Positions 7,058 through 16,774 of a stretch of DNA of 64,000 bases are shown one piece after another; position 1 is the stretch's first letter; every line of letters begins with the position of its first letter. The notes under the pieces were generated by a model. The model searched no databases, had not been told where the DNA came from, and saw nothing but the letters and a program-made list of their open reading frames with translations. Made by a program: the position numbers and the translations under genes. Origin of the DNA: Clostridia bacterium (lineage in GTDB: Bacteria; Bacillota; Clostridia; Oscillospirales; Acutalibacteraceae). Where the stretch lies: the NCBI GenBank assembly GCA_017434895.1, contig JAFSGB010000014.1:1-64000 (forward strand), given 5' to 3'.

Positions 7058-9067
7058 ATGGGCTTTAAAAAGTGGATTGTTTCCGAATTCGACAAGGAGC
7101 TTGCAAAGGAGTTGGCCGAGGAATGCGATGTTGACCCGATTGTAGCGCTTATAGCTTCCTCAAGAGGCTACACTGACCCTATGGATCTGGAACAGTTTTT
7201 ATCCGACGAGCCCATATTTTCTTCATTTACGGAAACGGCGGATATAATTCTTGCCGCCGAAATTGTTAACGCCGCTATTGAGGACGGGGTTAAAATTGCT
7301 GTTTACGGCGACTATGACTGTGATGGTGTTGCTGCCACTGCTTTGCTTTACAACTACCTTAAAACCCGTAATGCCGATTGTATTTATTACATACCCGACC
7401 GCTTTAGCGAGGGCTACGGTATAAACAATGCCGCTATTAAAGGCTTGGCGAATAAGGGCGTAAAACTTATTATTACGGTGGATAACGGAATTTCTGCAGT
7501 GGACGAGGTGGCTTTTGCTAAGGAACTCGGTATTGATGTGGTAATTACCGACCACCATTTGCCTATTGATACACTGCCCCAAGCTGATGCGGTGGTTGAC
7601 CCGCATAGAAAAGACTGTCCCTCTGCTTTTAAAGAGGTTTGCGGTGCCGAGGTAGCCTTCCGTCTTATTTGTGTTATGGAAAATAAGGAACCGGAGGAAC
7701 TGCTTCCTTACTTTGCTGATATCTTAAGCCTTGCTGTAATTGCAGATATAATGCCGCTTACTGCGGAAAACCGCAGTATTGTAAAATACGGAATTAAAAA
7801 GCTTAAAAGCTCACCCTTAACTGGCATTTCGGCTTTAATGAGTGTGGCAGGTCTTGAACAAAAAAGCATTAATGCCACCAAAATTGCCTTTGGTATTTGT
7901 CCCCGTATTAATGCTGCAGGCAGAATGGGCGACGCTGCCCGTGCGGTGGAGCTTCTTTGCAGTGATAATATGATGACTGCTTTAGGACTAGCTAATGAAA
8001 TTAATGCGGAAAATGCACTTCGTCAGCAAACCGAAAAGAATATTTTAAAGGAAGCTGTGTCACTTGTAGAGCGAAAGGGACTTTCAAATAACCGAGTAAT
8101 TGTTTGCGAGGGCAAAAATTGGCATCAAGGAATTGTCGGTATTGTTGCGGCAAAAATTACCGAAAGATACGGAAAGCCTACAATTTTACTTTCTGTTGAT
8201 GACGAGGGCAACGCCCACGGCTCGGGCAGAAGCATTGAAGGCTTCCACCTTTTTGATGCTATAAATCAGTGTAGTGAGTATTTGGAGAAATTCGGCGGTC
8301 ATGAGCTGGCGGCGGGTGTCAGTCTTAAAGAGGAAAATATCGAAAACTTCAGAAATAGCATTAATGAATATGCAATAACTAAGGGATATGTTGCCCCCAT
8401 TTTGCATATTGATTGCAAGCTGAACCCTTATGCACTTAATGTGGATTTGGCAAGCTCATTAAAGGACTTAGAACCGTTTGGCTCGGCAAATACCATTCCT
8501 GTTTTTGGCCTTTGGGGTGTAAAGCTAGAGCGTATTACCTCAATTGGCGGCGGTAAGCACCTGCGACTGCTTTTCAGCAAGGGTACAAATAGCTTTACCG
8601 CTTTAGCTTTCGGTGTAGCACCCGACAGTTTTTGCTTTAATGTGGGAGATATTTTAGATTTGGCTGTAACGGTAGAGGAAAACACCTTTAAGGGAGAGGT
8701 TGGTGTCACAGTTCAAATTAAGGCTATCAGAATGAACGGCACTAATGACGACGAGCTGTTTTCCGGTCTTGCTTTATGGGAAAATGCACAGGCAGGCTTT
8801 AAGGACGATTTTACCTCTATTTGTCCGACAAGGCAGGAGGTGGGCGAGATCTATAAATTTGCACTTCAAAGCTCTGTTGAAGAGGACAGAATAAAATATT
8901 ATTTTTTAAATACTATAAATATAGGTAAAACCTTGGCCTCTTTAAAAATTTTAGAGGAATTGGGGTTAATTATCAGGAATAACGGAATAGTTTCTGCTAT
9001 TAAAACAAACGAAAAAACTAACCTTGATAGGTCTTATACATATAATTTGTTAAAAGGAGGGGAATAG
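7058..9067 (+). CDS. recJ: Single-stranded-DNA-specific exonuclease RecJ
   Basis: A 669-residue RecJ, a 5'-3' exonuclease acting on single-stranded DNA in recombination and mismatch repair. DHH-superfamily motifs are present: YGDYDCDGVAATAL (motif I), VDNG (motif II), ITDHHLP (the DHH motif) and, in the DHHA1 domain, GRSIEGFHLFDA and FGGHELAAGVSL. An OB-fold-like region follows, with a C-terminal extension of about 100 residues that probably corresponds to the extra domain of Bacillota RecJ. The start has AAGGTGAG upstream. The stop is one base before the relA ATG, which has an AGGAGGGG site inside the recJ end. Confidence 0.96.
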   Translation: MGFKKWIVSEFDKELAKELAEECDVDPIVALIASSRGYTDPMDLEQFLSDEPIFSSFTETADIILAAEIVNAAIEDGVKIAVYGDYDCDGVAATALLYNYLKTRNADCIYYIPDRFSEGYGINNAAIKGLANKGVKLIITVDNGISAVDEVAFAKELGIDVVITDHHLPIDTLPQADAVVDPHRKDCPSAFKEVCGAEVAFRLICVMENKEPEELLPYFADILSLAVIADIMPLTAENRSIVKYGIKKLKSSPLTGISALMSVAGLEQKSINATKIAFGICPRINAAGRMGDAARAVELLCSDNMMTALGLANEINAENALRQQTEKNILKEAVSLVERKGLSNNRVIVCEGKNWHQGIVGIVAAKITERYGKPTILLSVDDEGNAHGSGRSIEGFHLFDAINQCSEYLEKFGGHELAAGVSLKEENIENFRNSINEYAITKGYVAPILHIDCKLNPYALNVDLASSLKDLEPFGSANTIPVFGLWGVKLERITSIGGGKHLRLLFSKGTNSFTALAFGVAPDSFCFNVGDILDLAVTVEENTFKGEVGVTVQIKAIRMNGTNDDELFSGLALWENAQAGFKDDFTSICPTRQEVGEIYKFALQSSVEEDRIKYYFLNTINIGKTLASLKILEELGLIIRNNGIVSAIKTNEKTNLDRSYTYNLLKGGE

Positions 9068-9068
9068 A

Positions 9069-11261
9069 ATGAATGCTCAGCAAATTGCTAATTATAACGA
9101 GATGCTTGCTTGTATGAAAAGCACCGACTCTAATTATGATTTAGAGCTTATAAAAAAAGCTTACGAGTGTTGCGTTGCGGCTCATGAGGGTCAAAAACGC
9201 CGTTCAAATGAGGATTATTATATTCACCCCTTTAATGTGGCTAAAATTATTGTTGGCTTGGGGCTTGACAGTGAATCTATTGCCGCAGCTTTGCTTCATG
9301 ATGTGGTTGAGGATACCGAGCTTACTGCCGAAGATATAAGGCGTGAGTTCGGCAGTGATGTTGAGCTTCTTGTGGACGGTGTCACCAAAATCGGACGGCT
9401 TAATTTCTCCTCAAAGGAGCAGCAACAAGCCGAATCCCTTCGAAAAATGCTTATTGCAATGGGTAAGGATATTAGAGTTATTATTATAAAATTGGCAGAC
9501 AGACTTCACAATATGCGAACCCTTGATGCAATGCCTGAGCAAAAGCAGAGGGATGTGTCGGTTGAAACCTTGGAGGTTTATGCCCCTATTGCACACCGCC
9601 TTGGTATCAGACCCGTAAAGGAGGAGCTTGAGGATTTATCCATTAAGCATCTCGACCCTGTCGGCTACGAGGAAATTGAAAATTTGCTGGCGCTTAGAAA
9701 ACCACAGCGCGAGGAAATCTTGGATGAAATCAAGATTAATATTGCAAAACGGCTTAAGGAAGAAATGCCCGACACTGAAATGACCTTCCAAAGCCGAGTA
9801 AAATCAATTCACGGGATTTACCGCAAGATGTATAATCAAAGCCGTGATTTTGATGAGATTTACGATATTTACGCTATCCGTATTATCACAGATTCGGTGG
9901 CAAACTGCTACAATATTTTGGGTATAATGCACGATATGTTCCGTCCTATTCCAAATAGGTTTAAGGACTATATTTCTACGCCTAAGCCTAATATGTATCA
10001 ATCACTTCATACTACGGTTATAAGCCGTGCGGGAATACCCTTTGAAATACAAATCAGAACTGCCGAAATGCACCACACTGCAGAATTCGGTATTGCGGCT
10101 CACTGGAAATATAAAGAGGGTGTTACCGAAAATAACCAGTCTATGGATGAACGTCTTGCTTGGATTAGGCAGATACTTGAAAGTCAGGATACTGCAAGTG
10201 ATCCCAGTGAAATCATTAGAAGCATTAAGGTAGATTTATCCGAGGAGGATGTTTTTGCCGTAACCCCTAAGGGTGATGTTATAAATCTGCCCGTAGGCGC
10301 TACTGTTGTGGACTTTGCCTTTGCCATTCACTCGGCAGTAGGGGTTAGAATGGTGGGTGCCAAGGTTGACGGTAAGATTGTTCAAATTAACCATAAGATT
10401 AAAACGGGTGAGGTTATTGAAATTCTTACCACAAATCAAGCGGGTCACGGCCCCAGCCGAGATTGGCTTAATATCGCCGTAACCTCCTCTGCCAAGGCTA
10501 AAATCCGCGGTTGGTTTAAAAAGGAAAGACGCGAGGAAAATATTGCCTCAGGCCGACTGGAGCTTGAAAGAGAGCTTCGCAAAAATCAGGTTTACTTTAC
10601 CGATGGCGAATACGAAAAATACATCGCCGAGCTTTCCAAAAAGCTTAAATTTTCGGCACCCGATGAATTTTACGCTGCTATCGGCTACGGCGGATTGTTG
10701 CTTTCAAAAATCGTTACCCGCATTAAGGAAGACCAAATCAAGAAAAATGCTACCCAAAAGCTGCAAAATATCCGTACTGTTAAGACAGTTCACCGCTCAA
10801 AATCAAGTGATGGCGTAATAATTGAGGGGATTGACAACTGTCTTATAAAGCTTTCAAAATGCTGTAACCCACTACCAGGTGAGGACATTATCGGCTTTAT
10901 AACCCGTGGTCACGGTGTTTCTATTCATAAAAGGGATTGTAACAATGTTCCACGTATCATTTCGGAGGCAAATGAGCCTGAGCGCTGGATTAAGGCTTAT
11001 TGGGATAGTAAGCAAAAGGAAAGCTTTACCTCTACCTTACAGGCAATGTTCATAAACCGTGACGGAATAGTTGTGGATGTTATGAATGCTATAAACAATA
11101 TGCGTGTCCCTGTTCACAGTATAAGCGCAAAGGAAACTAAGGATGGTAACTGTGTTGTTATCGTAACGGTTAGCGCAGAAAGTGTTGATCATTTAAGAAG
11201 CATTATTTCAAGGTTTGAGAAAATTGAGGGTGCTTATAATGTCGAAAGGATAAATCAGTAA
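9069..11261 (+). CDS. relA: Bifunctional (p)ppGpp synthetase/hydrolase (RelA/SpoT, Rel)
   Basis: A 730-residue long RSH protein controlling the stringent response. The domains in order are an HD hydrolase (HPFNVAKIIVG, then LLHDVVEDT, with H and D intact, so hydrolase-competent), the synthetase domain (RVKSIHGIYRKMYNQ, YDIYAIRII, YQSLHTTVI), TGS (FAVTPKGDVINLPVGATVVD), the zinc-finger/conserved-Cys region (KCCNPLPGEDIIGF, then HKRDCNN) and a C-terminal ACT domain. This is the usual single bifunctional Rel of Bacillota. It starts one base after recJ and its TAA shares a base with the dtd ATG (TAATG), so the recJ-rel-dtd order is tightly coupled, as in many Bacillota. Confidence 0.96.
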   Translation: MNAQQIANYNEMLACMKSTDSNYDLELIKKAYECCVAAHEGQKRRSNEDYYIHPFNVAKIIVGLGLDSESIAAALLHDVVEDTELTAEDIRREFGSDVELLVDGVTKIGRLNFSSKEQQQAESLRKMLIAMGKDIRVIIIKLADRLHNMRTLDAMPEQKQRDVSVETLEVYAPIAHRLGIRPVKEELEDLSIKHLDPVGYEEIENLLALRKPQREEILDEIKINIAKRLKEEMPDTEMTFQSRVKSIHGIYRKMYNQSRDFDEIYDIYAIRIITDSVANCYNILGIMHDMFRPIPNRFKDYISTPKPNMYQSLHTTVISRAGIPFEIQIRTAEMHHTAEFGIAAHWKYKEGVTENNQSMDERLAWIRQILESQDTASDPSEIIRSIKVDLSEEDVFAVTPKGDVINLPVGATVVDFAFAIHSAVGVRMVGAKVDGKIVQINHKIKTGEVIEILTTNQAGHGPSRDWLNIAVTSSAKAKIRGWFKKERREENIASGRLELERELRKNQVYFTDGEYEKYIAELSKKLKFSAPDEFYAAIGYGGLLLSKIVTRIKEDQIKKNATQKLQNIRTVKTVHRSKSSDGVIIEGIDNCLIKLSKCCNPLPGEDIIGFITRGHGVSIHKRDCNNVPRIISEANEPERWIKAYWDSKQKESFTSTLQAMFINRDGIVVDVMNAINNMRVPVHSISAKETKDGNCVVIVTVSAESVDHLRSIISRFEKIEGAYNVERINQ

Positions 11262-11728
11262 TGAAGGCGGTTATTCAAAGGGTTAGCAGTGCCTCGGTTA
11301 GTGTGGAAGGTAAGGTTGTAGGCAGTTGTGACAAAGGATATATGATACTTTTCGGTGCCGAAAAAGGAGATACCGTTGCCGAGGCCGAGCTATTGGCACG
11401 TAAAACCTCTGCACTTAGGATTTTTTGTGACAGTGAGGATAAAATGAACCTTTCTATTCTTGATGTTGAAGGTGAAATTTTGGCGATTTCTCAATTTACA
11501 CTGCTGGCCGATGTTAAAAAGGGCAATCGACCCTCCTTTATAAATGCTTTAGAGCCTAATGAAGCCGAAAAGCTTTATAAGCACTTTTGTGAATGCCTTA
11601 GAAATTTAGGTGTAAAAAAGGTGGATGAGAGTGTTTTCGGTGCAGATATGAAAGTAAGCCTCGTAAACGACGGCCCCGTTACGATTCTTTATGATACCGA
11701 TATTTGGAGTAAAGCCAATGGAAATTAA
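11261..11728 (+). CDS. dtd: D-aminoacyl-tRNA deacylase
   Basis: A 155-residue DTD, which hydrolyses D-aminoacyl-tRNAs (and glycyl-tRNA-Ala) to protect translation from mischarging. It begins MKAVIQRVSSASVSVEGK. The catalytic SQFTLLADVKKGNRPSF motif and the C-terminal NDGPVTI (cross-subunit Gly-cisPro motif) are present. It is coupled to rel through a TAATG overlap, the classic rel-dtd pair. The final ten residues overlap the start of the metallo-beta-lactamase-fold gene. Confidence 0.96.
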   Translation: MKAVIQRVSSASVSVEGKVVGSCDKGYMILFGAEKGDTVAEAELLARKTSALRIFCDSEDKMNLSILDVEGEILAISQFTLLADVKKGNRPSFINALEPNEAEKLYKHFCECLRNLGVKKVDESVFGADMKVSLVNDGPVTILYDTDIWSKANGN

Positions 11729-12326
11729 ATGTCTTAATATTTGGATGACAAACTGTTATCTTGTGGAGAGCGAAAAAGCGGCAATAGTAATTGACCCTGG
11801 CTTTAAAAGAGAAAAGGTTTTGAATTTTTTAAAGGAAAACGAAGGCAAGGAGAGGTTGATTTTAATTACCCACGGCCATTTTGACCATATTGGCGGTGCC
11901 GAGTATCTACGCAATGAAACGGGTGTTAAAATCGGTATCGGTGCTTTGGACGAGCCGGCTTTAAGGGACAATGACCTTAACTGTGCAGTGAATTTCAAAA
12001 GAGCCTTAAATCCTTTTAAGGCAGATTTTGTTTACAACGATGGCGATACTGTCACTGTCGGTGACATAGAGCTTAAGGTGATGCTTTGCAAGGGGCATAC
12101 AGTGGGCGGTGTTTCCTACTTGTCAGAGGGTTTTGTCTTTACGGGGGATACACTTTTTAAAGAGTCGGTAGGTCGTACCGATTTTAAAGGCGGCAGCTTT
12201 TCTGAGCTTGAGACTTCGGTTAAAAAACTTTACACCTTGCCCGACGAAACGGTAGTTTATGCGGGTCATGGGGAGAGCACAACTATCGGACACGAAAAGC
12301 AATACAATCCGTTTGTAAAGGGTTAA
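11718..12326 (+). CDS. MBL-fold metallohydrolase (glyoxalase II-like)
   Basis: A 202-residue metallo-beta-lactamase-fold hydrolase. The metal site motif THGHFDHIGG (HxHxDH) is present, with further ligands in LCKGHTVGG, VFTGDTLF and VYAGHGEST. It resembles the YqgX/YcbL-like short glyoxalase II group found downstream of rel-dtd in Bacillota. The ATG at 11718 is preferred because GGAG lies eight bases upstream, within the end of dtd; an earlier in-frame ATG at 11691 has no site. Substrate is not known. Confidence 0.9.
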   Translation: MEIKCLNIWMTNCYLVESEKAAIVIDPGFKREKVLNFLKENEGKERLILITHGHFDHIGGAEYLRNETGVKIGIGALDEPALRDNDLNCAVNFKRALNPFKADFVYNDGDTVTVGDIELKVMLCKGHTVGGVSYLSEGFVFTGDTLFKESVGRTDFKGGSFSELETSVKKLYTLPDETVVYAGHGESTTIGHEKQYNPFVKG

Positions 12327-12328
12327 AT

Positions 12329-13771
12329 ATGAATTTATGCTTAATCGGGCACGATTTTCGTTACGAGCTTGAAAAACTGGTGCGAATTTTTATGCCCTTT
12401 GAAAAAATTAAATTTTTCGACAGTGAGGTTTTAGGCGAAAGCTATGCTTTAACGGTTCTAAACGAACACACTGCTTTTGCTGAGCTTAACCTTTTTGGCG
12501 AAAATGTAAAATGTGAAAAAATCTTAGAAAGTAATGACCCAAAGGAGCATGAACTAAAGCTGGCAGTATGTCTTTATGACTGCTTTGTGGTACTTACAGG
12601 CTATGAGCCGAAGTGGGGAATTTTAACCGGCGTGCGGCCTGCCAAGCTTTATTCCAGACTTGGTGAAAGAGCAGAAGAATATTTTAAAAATTCCCTAATG
12701 GTAAGTGATAAAAAAGTAAAGCTTTGTAAGGCATCTGTTAAGGGTGAAGAAGTGATAACGTCACTTTCCCGACCCGATTCCTTTAGTCTTTATATTTCGG
12801 TGCCATTTTGCCCTACAAGGTGTTCCTACTGTTCCTTTGTTTCACACTCGGTGGAGAAGGCAAAAAAACTAATACCGCAGTATGTGGAACTTTTGTGTGA
12901 GGAAATCAAAAAAACGGGTGAAATTGCAAAGAATCTAAAATTAAGACTCGAAACTGTTTACATAGGCGGAGGTACCCCAACAACCCTTGATGCTGAACAA
13001 CTAACAAGAGTTATGGATACAGTAAAGCAAAACTTTGATTTGCAGTACCTAAGGGAATACACTGTTGAGGCGGGCAGACCCGATACCGTAACTGCGGAAA
13101 GGCTAATTGCCATAAAAGAGGGCGGTGCCACACGTATAAGCATTAACCCCCAAACAATGAATGATGCAGTTTTGGAGGTTATTGGCAGAAAGCATACTGC
13201 CAAGCAGACTGTAGAAGCCTTTACACTCGCAAGAAAAATGGGCTTTGATAATATTAATATGGATTTAATTGCAGGACTGCCAAGCGATACTTTTTGGAGT
13301 TTTAAAAACACTGTTGAGGAAATTTTAATCCTTGACCCCGAAAGTGTTACGGTACATTCTCTTTCACTGAAGCGTTCTGCGACACTAAGCACTAAGGGTC
13401 AGCTCCCCGAAATTCAAATGGGCAGAGTGGCAAGCGATATGGTGGATTTTGCAAACGAAACTCTGTCAAAAAAAGGAATCATGCCTTATTATATGTACAG
13501 GCAGAGCAAAACTGTAGGAAACCTCGAAAATGTTGGCTATGCAAAGCGTGGGTATGAATGTCTTTATAATGTTTATATTATGGACGAAACACATACTATT
13601 TTAGCCTGCGGAGCCTCGGCAGTGACCAAGCTTAAGGAACCGAAAGGGCCCTTTATCAAGAGGATTTTTAACTTTAAATACCCATATGAATATATTAACC
13701 GTTTTGGGGAGATAATTTCCCGAAAGGACGGAATATATAAATTTTATAAAAATTACAAGGAGGAACTGTAA
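12329..13771 (+). CDS. hemZ: Coproporphyrinogen dehydrogenase HemZ (radical SAM)
   Basis: A 480-residue HemZ, a radical SAM enzyme of the HemN group named for anaerobic heme synthesis. The N-terminal about 150 residues are the HemZ-specific region (KWGILTGVRPAKLYSRL). The radical SAM cluster motif is C161-x3-C165-x2-C168 (FCPTRCSYCSF), then YIGGGTPTTLDAEQL and NPQTMND. A C-terminal domain carries PYYMYRQSKTVGNLENVGY. No other heme gene is nearby, and in clostridia such proteins may not make heme, so the physiological role is uncertain. The stop (TAA) shares its final base with the ATG of the next gene. Confidence 0.92.
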   Translation: MNLCLIGHDFRYELEKLVRIFMPFEKIKFFDSEVLGESYALTVLNEHTAFAELNLFGENVKCEKILESNDPKEHELKLAVCLYDCFVVLTGYEPKWGILTGVRPAKLYSRLGERAEEYFKNSLMVSDKKVKLCKASVKGEEVITSLSRPDSFSLYISVPFCPTRCSYCSFVSHSVEKAKKLIPQYVELLCEEIKKTGEIAKNLKLRLETVYIGGGTPTTLDAEQLTRVMDTVKQNFDLQYLREYTVEAGRPDTVTAERLIAIKEGGATRISINPQTMNDAVLEVIGRKHTAKQTVEAFTLARKMGFDNINMDLIAGLPSDTFWSFKNTVEEILILDPESVTVHSLSLKRSATLSTKGQLPEIQMGRVASDMVDFANETLSKKGIMPYYMYRQSKTVGNLENVGYAKRGYECLYNVYIMDETHTILACGASAVTKLKEPKGPFIKRIFNFKYPYEYINRFGEIISRKDGIYKFYKNYKEEL

Positions 13772-14043
13772 TGGATTTTTTTGAAAATGCAGTAAGCAAG
13801 GCAAAGGATGTATTTGACGTTGCCTGCAAGAAAACAGGTGAGGTAGTAAATACGGGCAAGCAAAAGCTTGACATTGCTACCTTGGAAAATAAAATGGCTA
13901 AGGATTTTGAAAGACTCGGCAGAGTATATTTTGAGCAGATTAAGGATGCCGACGGCTTAGACGAGGCAACCGCCAAAATTAAGAATGCAATCCTTGAAAA
14001 GCAGTCCGAAATTAACAAAATCAAAGAGGAAATGGAAAATTAA
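13771..14043 (+). CDS. Small coiled-coil protein of unknown function
   Basis: A 90-residue highly charged protein that I do not recognise as a named family. It is predicted to be almost wholly helical: DFFENAVSKAKDVFDVACKK at the start, then a heptad-like KQKLDIATLENKMAKDFERLG, and a C-terminal KQSEINKIKEEMEN. There is no signal peptide, membrane segment or Cys cluster. It resembles the helical part of clostridial proteins that carry a C-terminal zinc ribbon, which is absent here. It is coupled on both sides (stop/start overlaps with hemZ and mtnN), so it is a real translated gene. Confidence 0.75.
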   Translation: MDFFENAVSKAKDVFDVACKKTGEVVNTGKQKLDIATLENKMAKDFERLGRVYFEQIKDADGLDEATAKIKNAILEKQSEINKIKEEMEN

Positions 14044-14747
14044 TGAGGGATTTAAAAATCGCAATTATTGTTGCCGATGTGGATGAATATAAGCCACTAG
14101 CCGAAAGAATTGAAAGAAAAGAATATGAAAATTATTCTTTTCTAGGAAGAAAGGGTCACAAATTTATTATTAAAACCGATAAGGGTTCGGCTACAGTTTA
14201 TTCCATACTTTGCGGTATTGGTATGATTAACGCTGCCGCTGCTGCCGCACATTTTAAGACTATCGGTTGCGATATTATTTTGAATTACGGTCTTTCGGGC
14301 GGTATTAACGGCGTAAAACGCGGTGATTTAATGCTTGGAAATAAATTCGTTGAGCACGATTTTGATCTTTCAGGCATTGGATATAAGCTTTGTGAAAAGC
14401 CAAATCAAGAATATGTTTACACCTGTGATAGCAAGCTTAATACCCTAATGCAGTCAATTATTCCAGATATTAAGCTAGGCACAGCTGTTTCGGGCGACAG
14501 ATTCATTTGTGACGAAAAGGTAAGGGAAAGATTAATGGAAAACTTTGATGCAATGTCTTGCGATATGGAAACTGCGGCTATTGCCTATGTTTGTAATTTC
14601 GGCGATATTCCGTTTCTCGCTTTAAGGCGAATTTCCGATGATGCGGGGGATAACGCTGCCGATAGTTACCGCGAGATGAATCACAAGGCGGAGACAGTGC
14701 TTTCGGACATAATCCTTGATTTTATTCCCTTTATTTTAAATCAATGA
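14043..14747 (+). CDS. mtnN: 5'-methylthioadenosine/S-adenosylhomocysteine nucleosidase
   Basis: A 234-residue nucleoside phosphorylase-superfamily protein that cleaves MTA and SAH to adenine, recycling SAM by-products. Evidence: VYSILCGIGMINAAAAAA, LNYGLSGGINGVKRGDL, SGDRFICD and the catalytic CDMETAAIAYVC (with the Met-Glu pair that binds the ribose), then LRRISDDAGDNAADSY with the catalytic Asp. The N-terminus is somewhat divergent, so substrate range could be broader. Its TGA overlaps the ATG of the flippase gene by four bases. Confidence 0.9.
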   Translation: MRDLKIAIIVADVDEYKPLAERIERKEYENYSFLGRKGHKFIIKTDKGSATVYSILCGIGMINAAAAAAHFKTIGCDIILNYGLSGGINGVKRGDLMLGNKFVEHDFDLSGIGYKLCEKPNQEYVYTCDSKLNTLMQSIIPDIKLGTAVSGDRFICDEKVRERLMENFDAMSCDMETAAIAYVCNFGDIPFLALRRISDDAGDNAADSYREMNHKAETVLSDIILDFIPFILNQ

Positions 14748-16336
14748 AAATAAAAGAACAGAATTTAACCCAAGGGGGAGCGGTGCTTCTTCTTTCTGTA
14801 GTGGTTGTAAAGCTGATAGGTGCACTTTTTAAAATACCTCTTTCCTCCGATTTTGCGCTGGGGGACTTGGGCTTTGGTTATTTTTCCGCCGTTTACGATT
14901 TATATATTCCAATCTACACACTGGCACTTTCGGGTTTTCCCGTAGCTATTGCCAGAATGATTGCGGATTTCAGGTCAAAAAATAACGGCGAAGGTGTAGA
15001 AAAAGTTTATTCAATATCCTTTAGGGTGCTTTTGATTTTAGGCGTTATGGGTGCATTTGTTTTTTTCTCTTTGGCAATTCCTTTAATGCTTTCCAAAAAG
15101 GACGACACCTTTTACAGTTTTTTGGCTATTGCTCCTTCGATACTGTTTTGCTGTATTGCATCGGTTTACAGAGGATATTTCGAGGGCTGCAAGAATATGG
15201 TGCCTACGGCGGTCTCTAATATAATTGAGGCACTCGGCAAGCTTTGCTTAGGGCTTGGTGGGGCATTCATAACAATGCGCCTTACACGCAATTCCGCACT
15301 TTCTGCTGCGGCGGCACTGTTCGGTATAACCTTGGGCACAATATCCTCATGTCTTTACTTGAGGGTGAGCTTCAAGAAAAACGGTCAAGACGTAATTTTA
15401 AAAAATTCGGTTATGGATAAGCACCTTGCAAGGGATTTAATCAGGCTTTTAATACCGATTGGTATTGCATCACTCTCGGTAGGTCTTACCGCTTTTATCG
15501 ACTCGATAACCCTCAGAGCACAGCTTGAGGGTATAATTAAAGAAAATTCCGCTAATGCGAAGCTTTTGCTGGAGGGCACCCTTTACAGTAATGTGCCAAA
15601 CGGGGAAATTCCTACTATTCTTTACGGAATCAAGGGCAAAGCGCATACACTTTTTAACCTTGTGTCTACATTGACAATGGCTTTTGGTGTTAGTGCAGTG
15701 CCGTTGATTACTCAATATTTTGAAAACAAAGACACTGAATATTTAATTAAAAACACAAATTTGTGTTTAAAGCTTTCCTCTGTTTTATGTATGCCGGCTG
15801 CGTTGGGATTTATGGCGCTAAGCGGAGGCATAACCGAGCTTTTGTATGGTAATAAATCAAGCGGACTTGGAGGCGATCTTTTATGGATATACGGTATAGC
15901 CGCACTTTTTGCTGGGTTGTCGGTGCCGACAACCTCACTATTGCAGGCAGCTTCAAAACAAAAAACTGCACTTGTAAATATTGTTTGGGGTACTGCGGCA
16001 AAGCTGACTTTTAATTTGGTACTAATACCTATCCCAAATATGAATGTTAAGGGAGCTGTTTGGTCAACCGTAATTTGCTTCGTGGTGATTTTTGCTTTGA
16101 ATATGATTGCGCTTGTTAAGGCTATGGGATTTGTTCCGGATATTTTCGCTGTCTTTGTAAAGCCAATTTTGTCAGCATCAATATGCGGTTTAACGGCGTT
16201 TTTTGTGTCAAAATCAGTAAATTCTTCCATTGGAGTTGTAGTGGCAATTGTACTTGCGGCGGTGGTTTATTTAACCTTTTTATGGTTTTTAAGGGTTTTT
16301 GATAAAATTGAACTTTTAGAAATAGTAAAAAAATAA
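14744..16336 (+). CDS. SpoVB/YabM-like MOP-superfamily lipid flippase
   Basis: A 530-residue polytopic membrane protein (about 14 hydrophobic segments) of the MVF/SpoVB family. The N-terminal LTQGGAVLLLSVVVVKLIGA and the segment RMIADFRSKNN plus PTAVSNIIEALGKL match polysaccharide-transport/SpoVB proteins. These flip lipid-linked precursors, in spore cortex (SpoVB) or peptidoglycan synthesis (MurJ-type). It precedes the rqcP-yabP-yabQ-divIC-yabR block, exactly the position of yabM in Bacillus, which supports a YabM/SpoVB-like assignment. Which lipid it moves is inference. Confidence 0.88.
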   Translation: MKIKEQNLTQGGAVLLLSVVVVKLIGALFKIPLSSDFALGDLGFGYFSAVYDLYIPIYTLALSGFPVAIARMIADFRSKNNGEGVEKVYSISFRVLLILGVMGAFVFFSLAIPLMLSKKDDTFYSFLAIAPSILFCCIASVYRGYFEGCKNMVPTAVSNIIEALGKLCLGLGGAFITMRLTRNSALSAAAALFGITLGTISSCLYLRVSFKKNGQDVILKNSVMDKHLARDLIRLLIPIGIASLSVGLTAFIDSITLRAQLEGIIKENSANAKLLLEGTLYSNVPNGEIPTILYGIKGKAHTLFNLVSTLTMAFGVSAVPLITQYFENKDTEYLIKNTNLCLKLSSVLCMPAALGFMALSGGITELLYGNKSSGLGGDLLWIYGIAALFAGLSVPTTSLLQAASKQKTALVNIVWGTAAKLTFNLVLIPIPNMNVKGAVWSTVICFVVIFALNMIALVKAMGFVPDIFAVFVKPILSASICGLTAFFVSKSVNSSIGVVVAIVLAAVVYLTFLWFLRVFDKIELLEIVKK

Positions 16337-16385
16337 GATTTAATAGTATTTTTTCAATTCGTTTTGAGATTATTACTAAAATCTA

Positions 16386-16414
16386 TTGATTTTTTCGTTG
16401 AAGTATGGTAAAAA
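16386..16414 (+). promoter_or_regulatory. Putative sigma-A promoter for hup
   Basis: TTGATT, a 17-base spacer and TAAAAA, about 75 bases upstream of the HU start. It lies in the 154-base AT-rich gap after the flippase gene. The -10 is imperfect, so the assignment is moderate. Confidence 0.45.
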
Positions 16415-16490
16415 TAAATAGTACATGATTTGTACAAAATATTGTTTCAAAACGATGAGTTCGTTAAAAAATTTTATGGAGGTTCTTAAA

Positions 16491-16763
16491 ATGAACAAAA
16501 CTGAATTAGTAGCTGCTATTGCCGATAAGGCAGGAATTGCTAAGAAGGACGCAGAAAAGGCTCTTGCCGCTTTTGTTGGTACCGTTTCCGACGAATTAAA
16601 GGCTGGCGGAAAAATCCAACTCGTAGGCTTCGGTACTTTCGAGGTACGCGCTCGTGCTGCAAGAGTTGGTAAAAACCCCAGAACCGGCGAAAAGATTAAC
16701 ATCGCCGCTTCTAAGAATCCTGTATTCAAGGCTGGTAAGGCTTTAAAGGATGCTATCAACTAA
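16491..16763 (+). CDS. hup: HU family DNA-binding protein
   Basis: A 90-residue HU, the standard length, a dimeric histone-like protein that bends and packages DNA. It begins [21 protein letters not shown], has the central [18 protein letters not shown] block and the DNA-binding arm GRNPRTGE-type sequence ([13 protein letters not shown]). The ATG at 16491 follows a strong TGGAGG site; the in-frame upstream ATG at 16425 would add 22 residues not found in HU. The gene has its own promoter and a strong terminator, and codon use is of the highly expressed type. Confidence 0.97.
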   Translation: MNKTELVAAIADKAGIAKKDAEKALAAFVGTVSDELKAGGKIQLVGFGTFEVRARAARVGKNPRTGEKINIAASKNPVFKAGKALKDAIN

Positions 16764-16774
16764 TTAATGTGGCA

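Noticed and set aside
15712..16230. A 172-codon reverse-strand ORF inside the SpoVB-like gene
   Set aside because: Antisense to a conserved membrane protein; no start signal.
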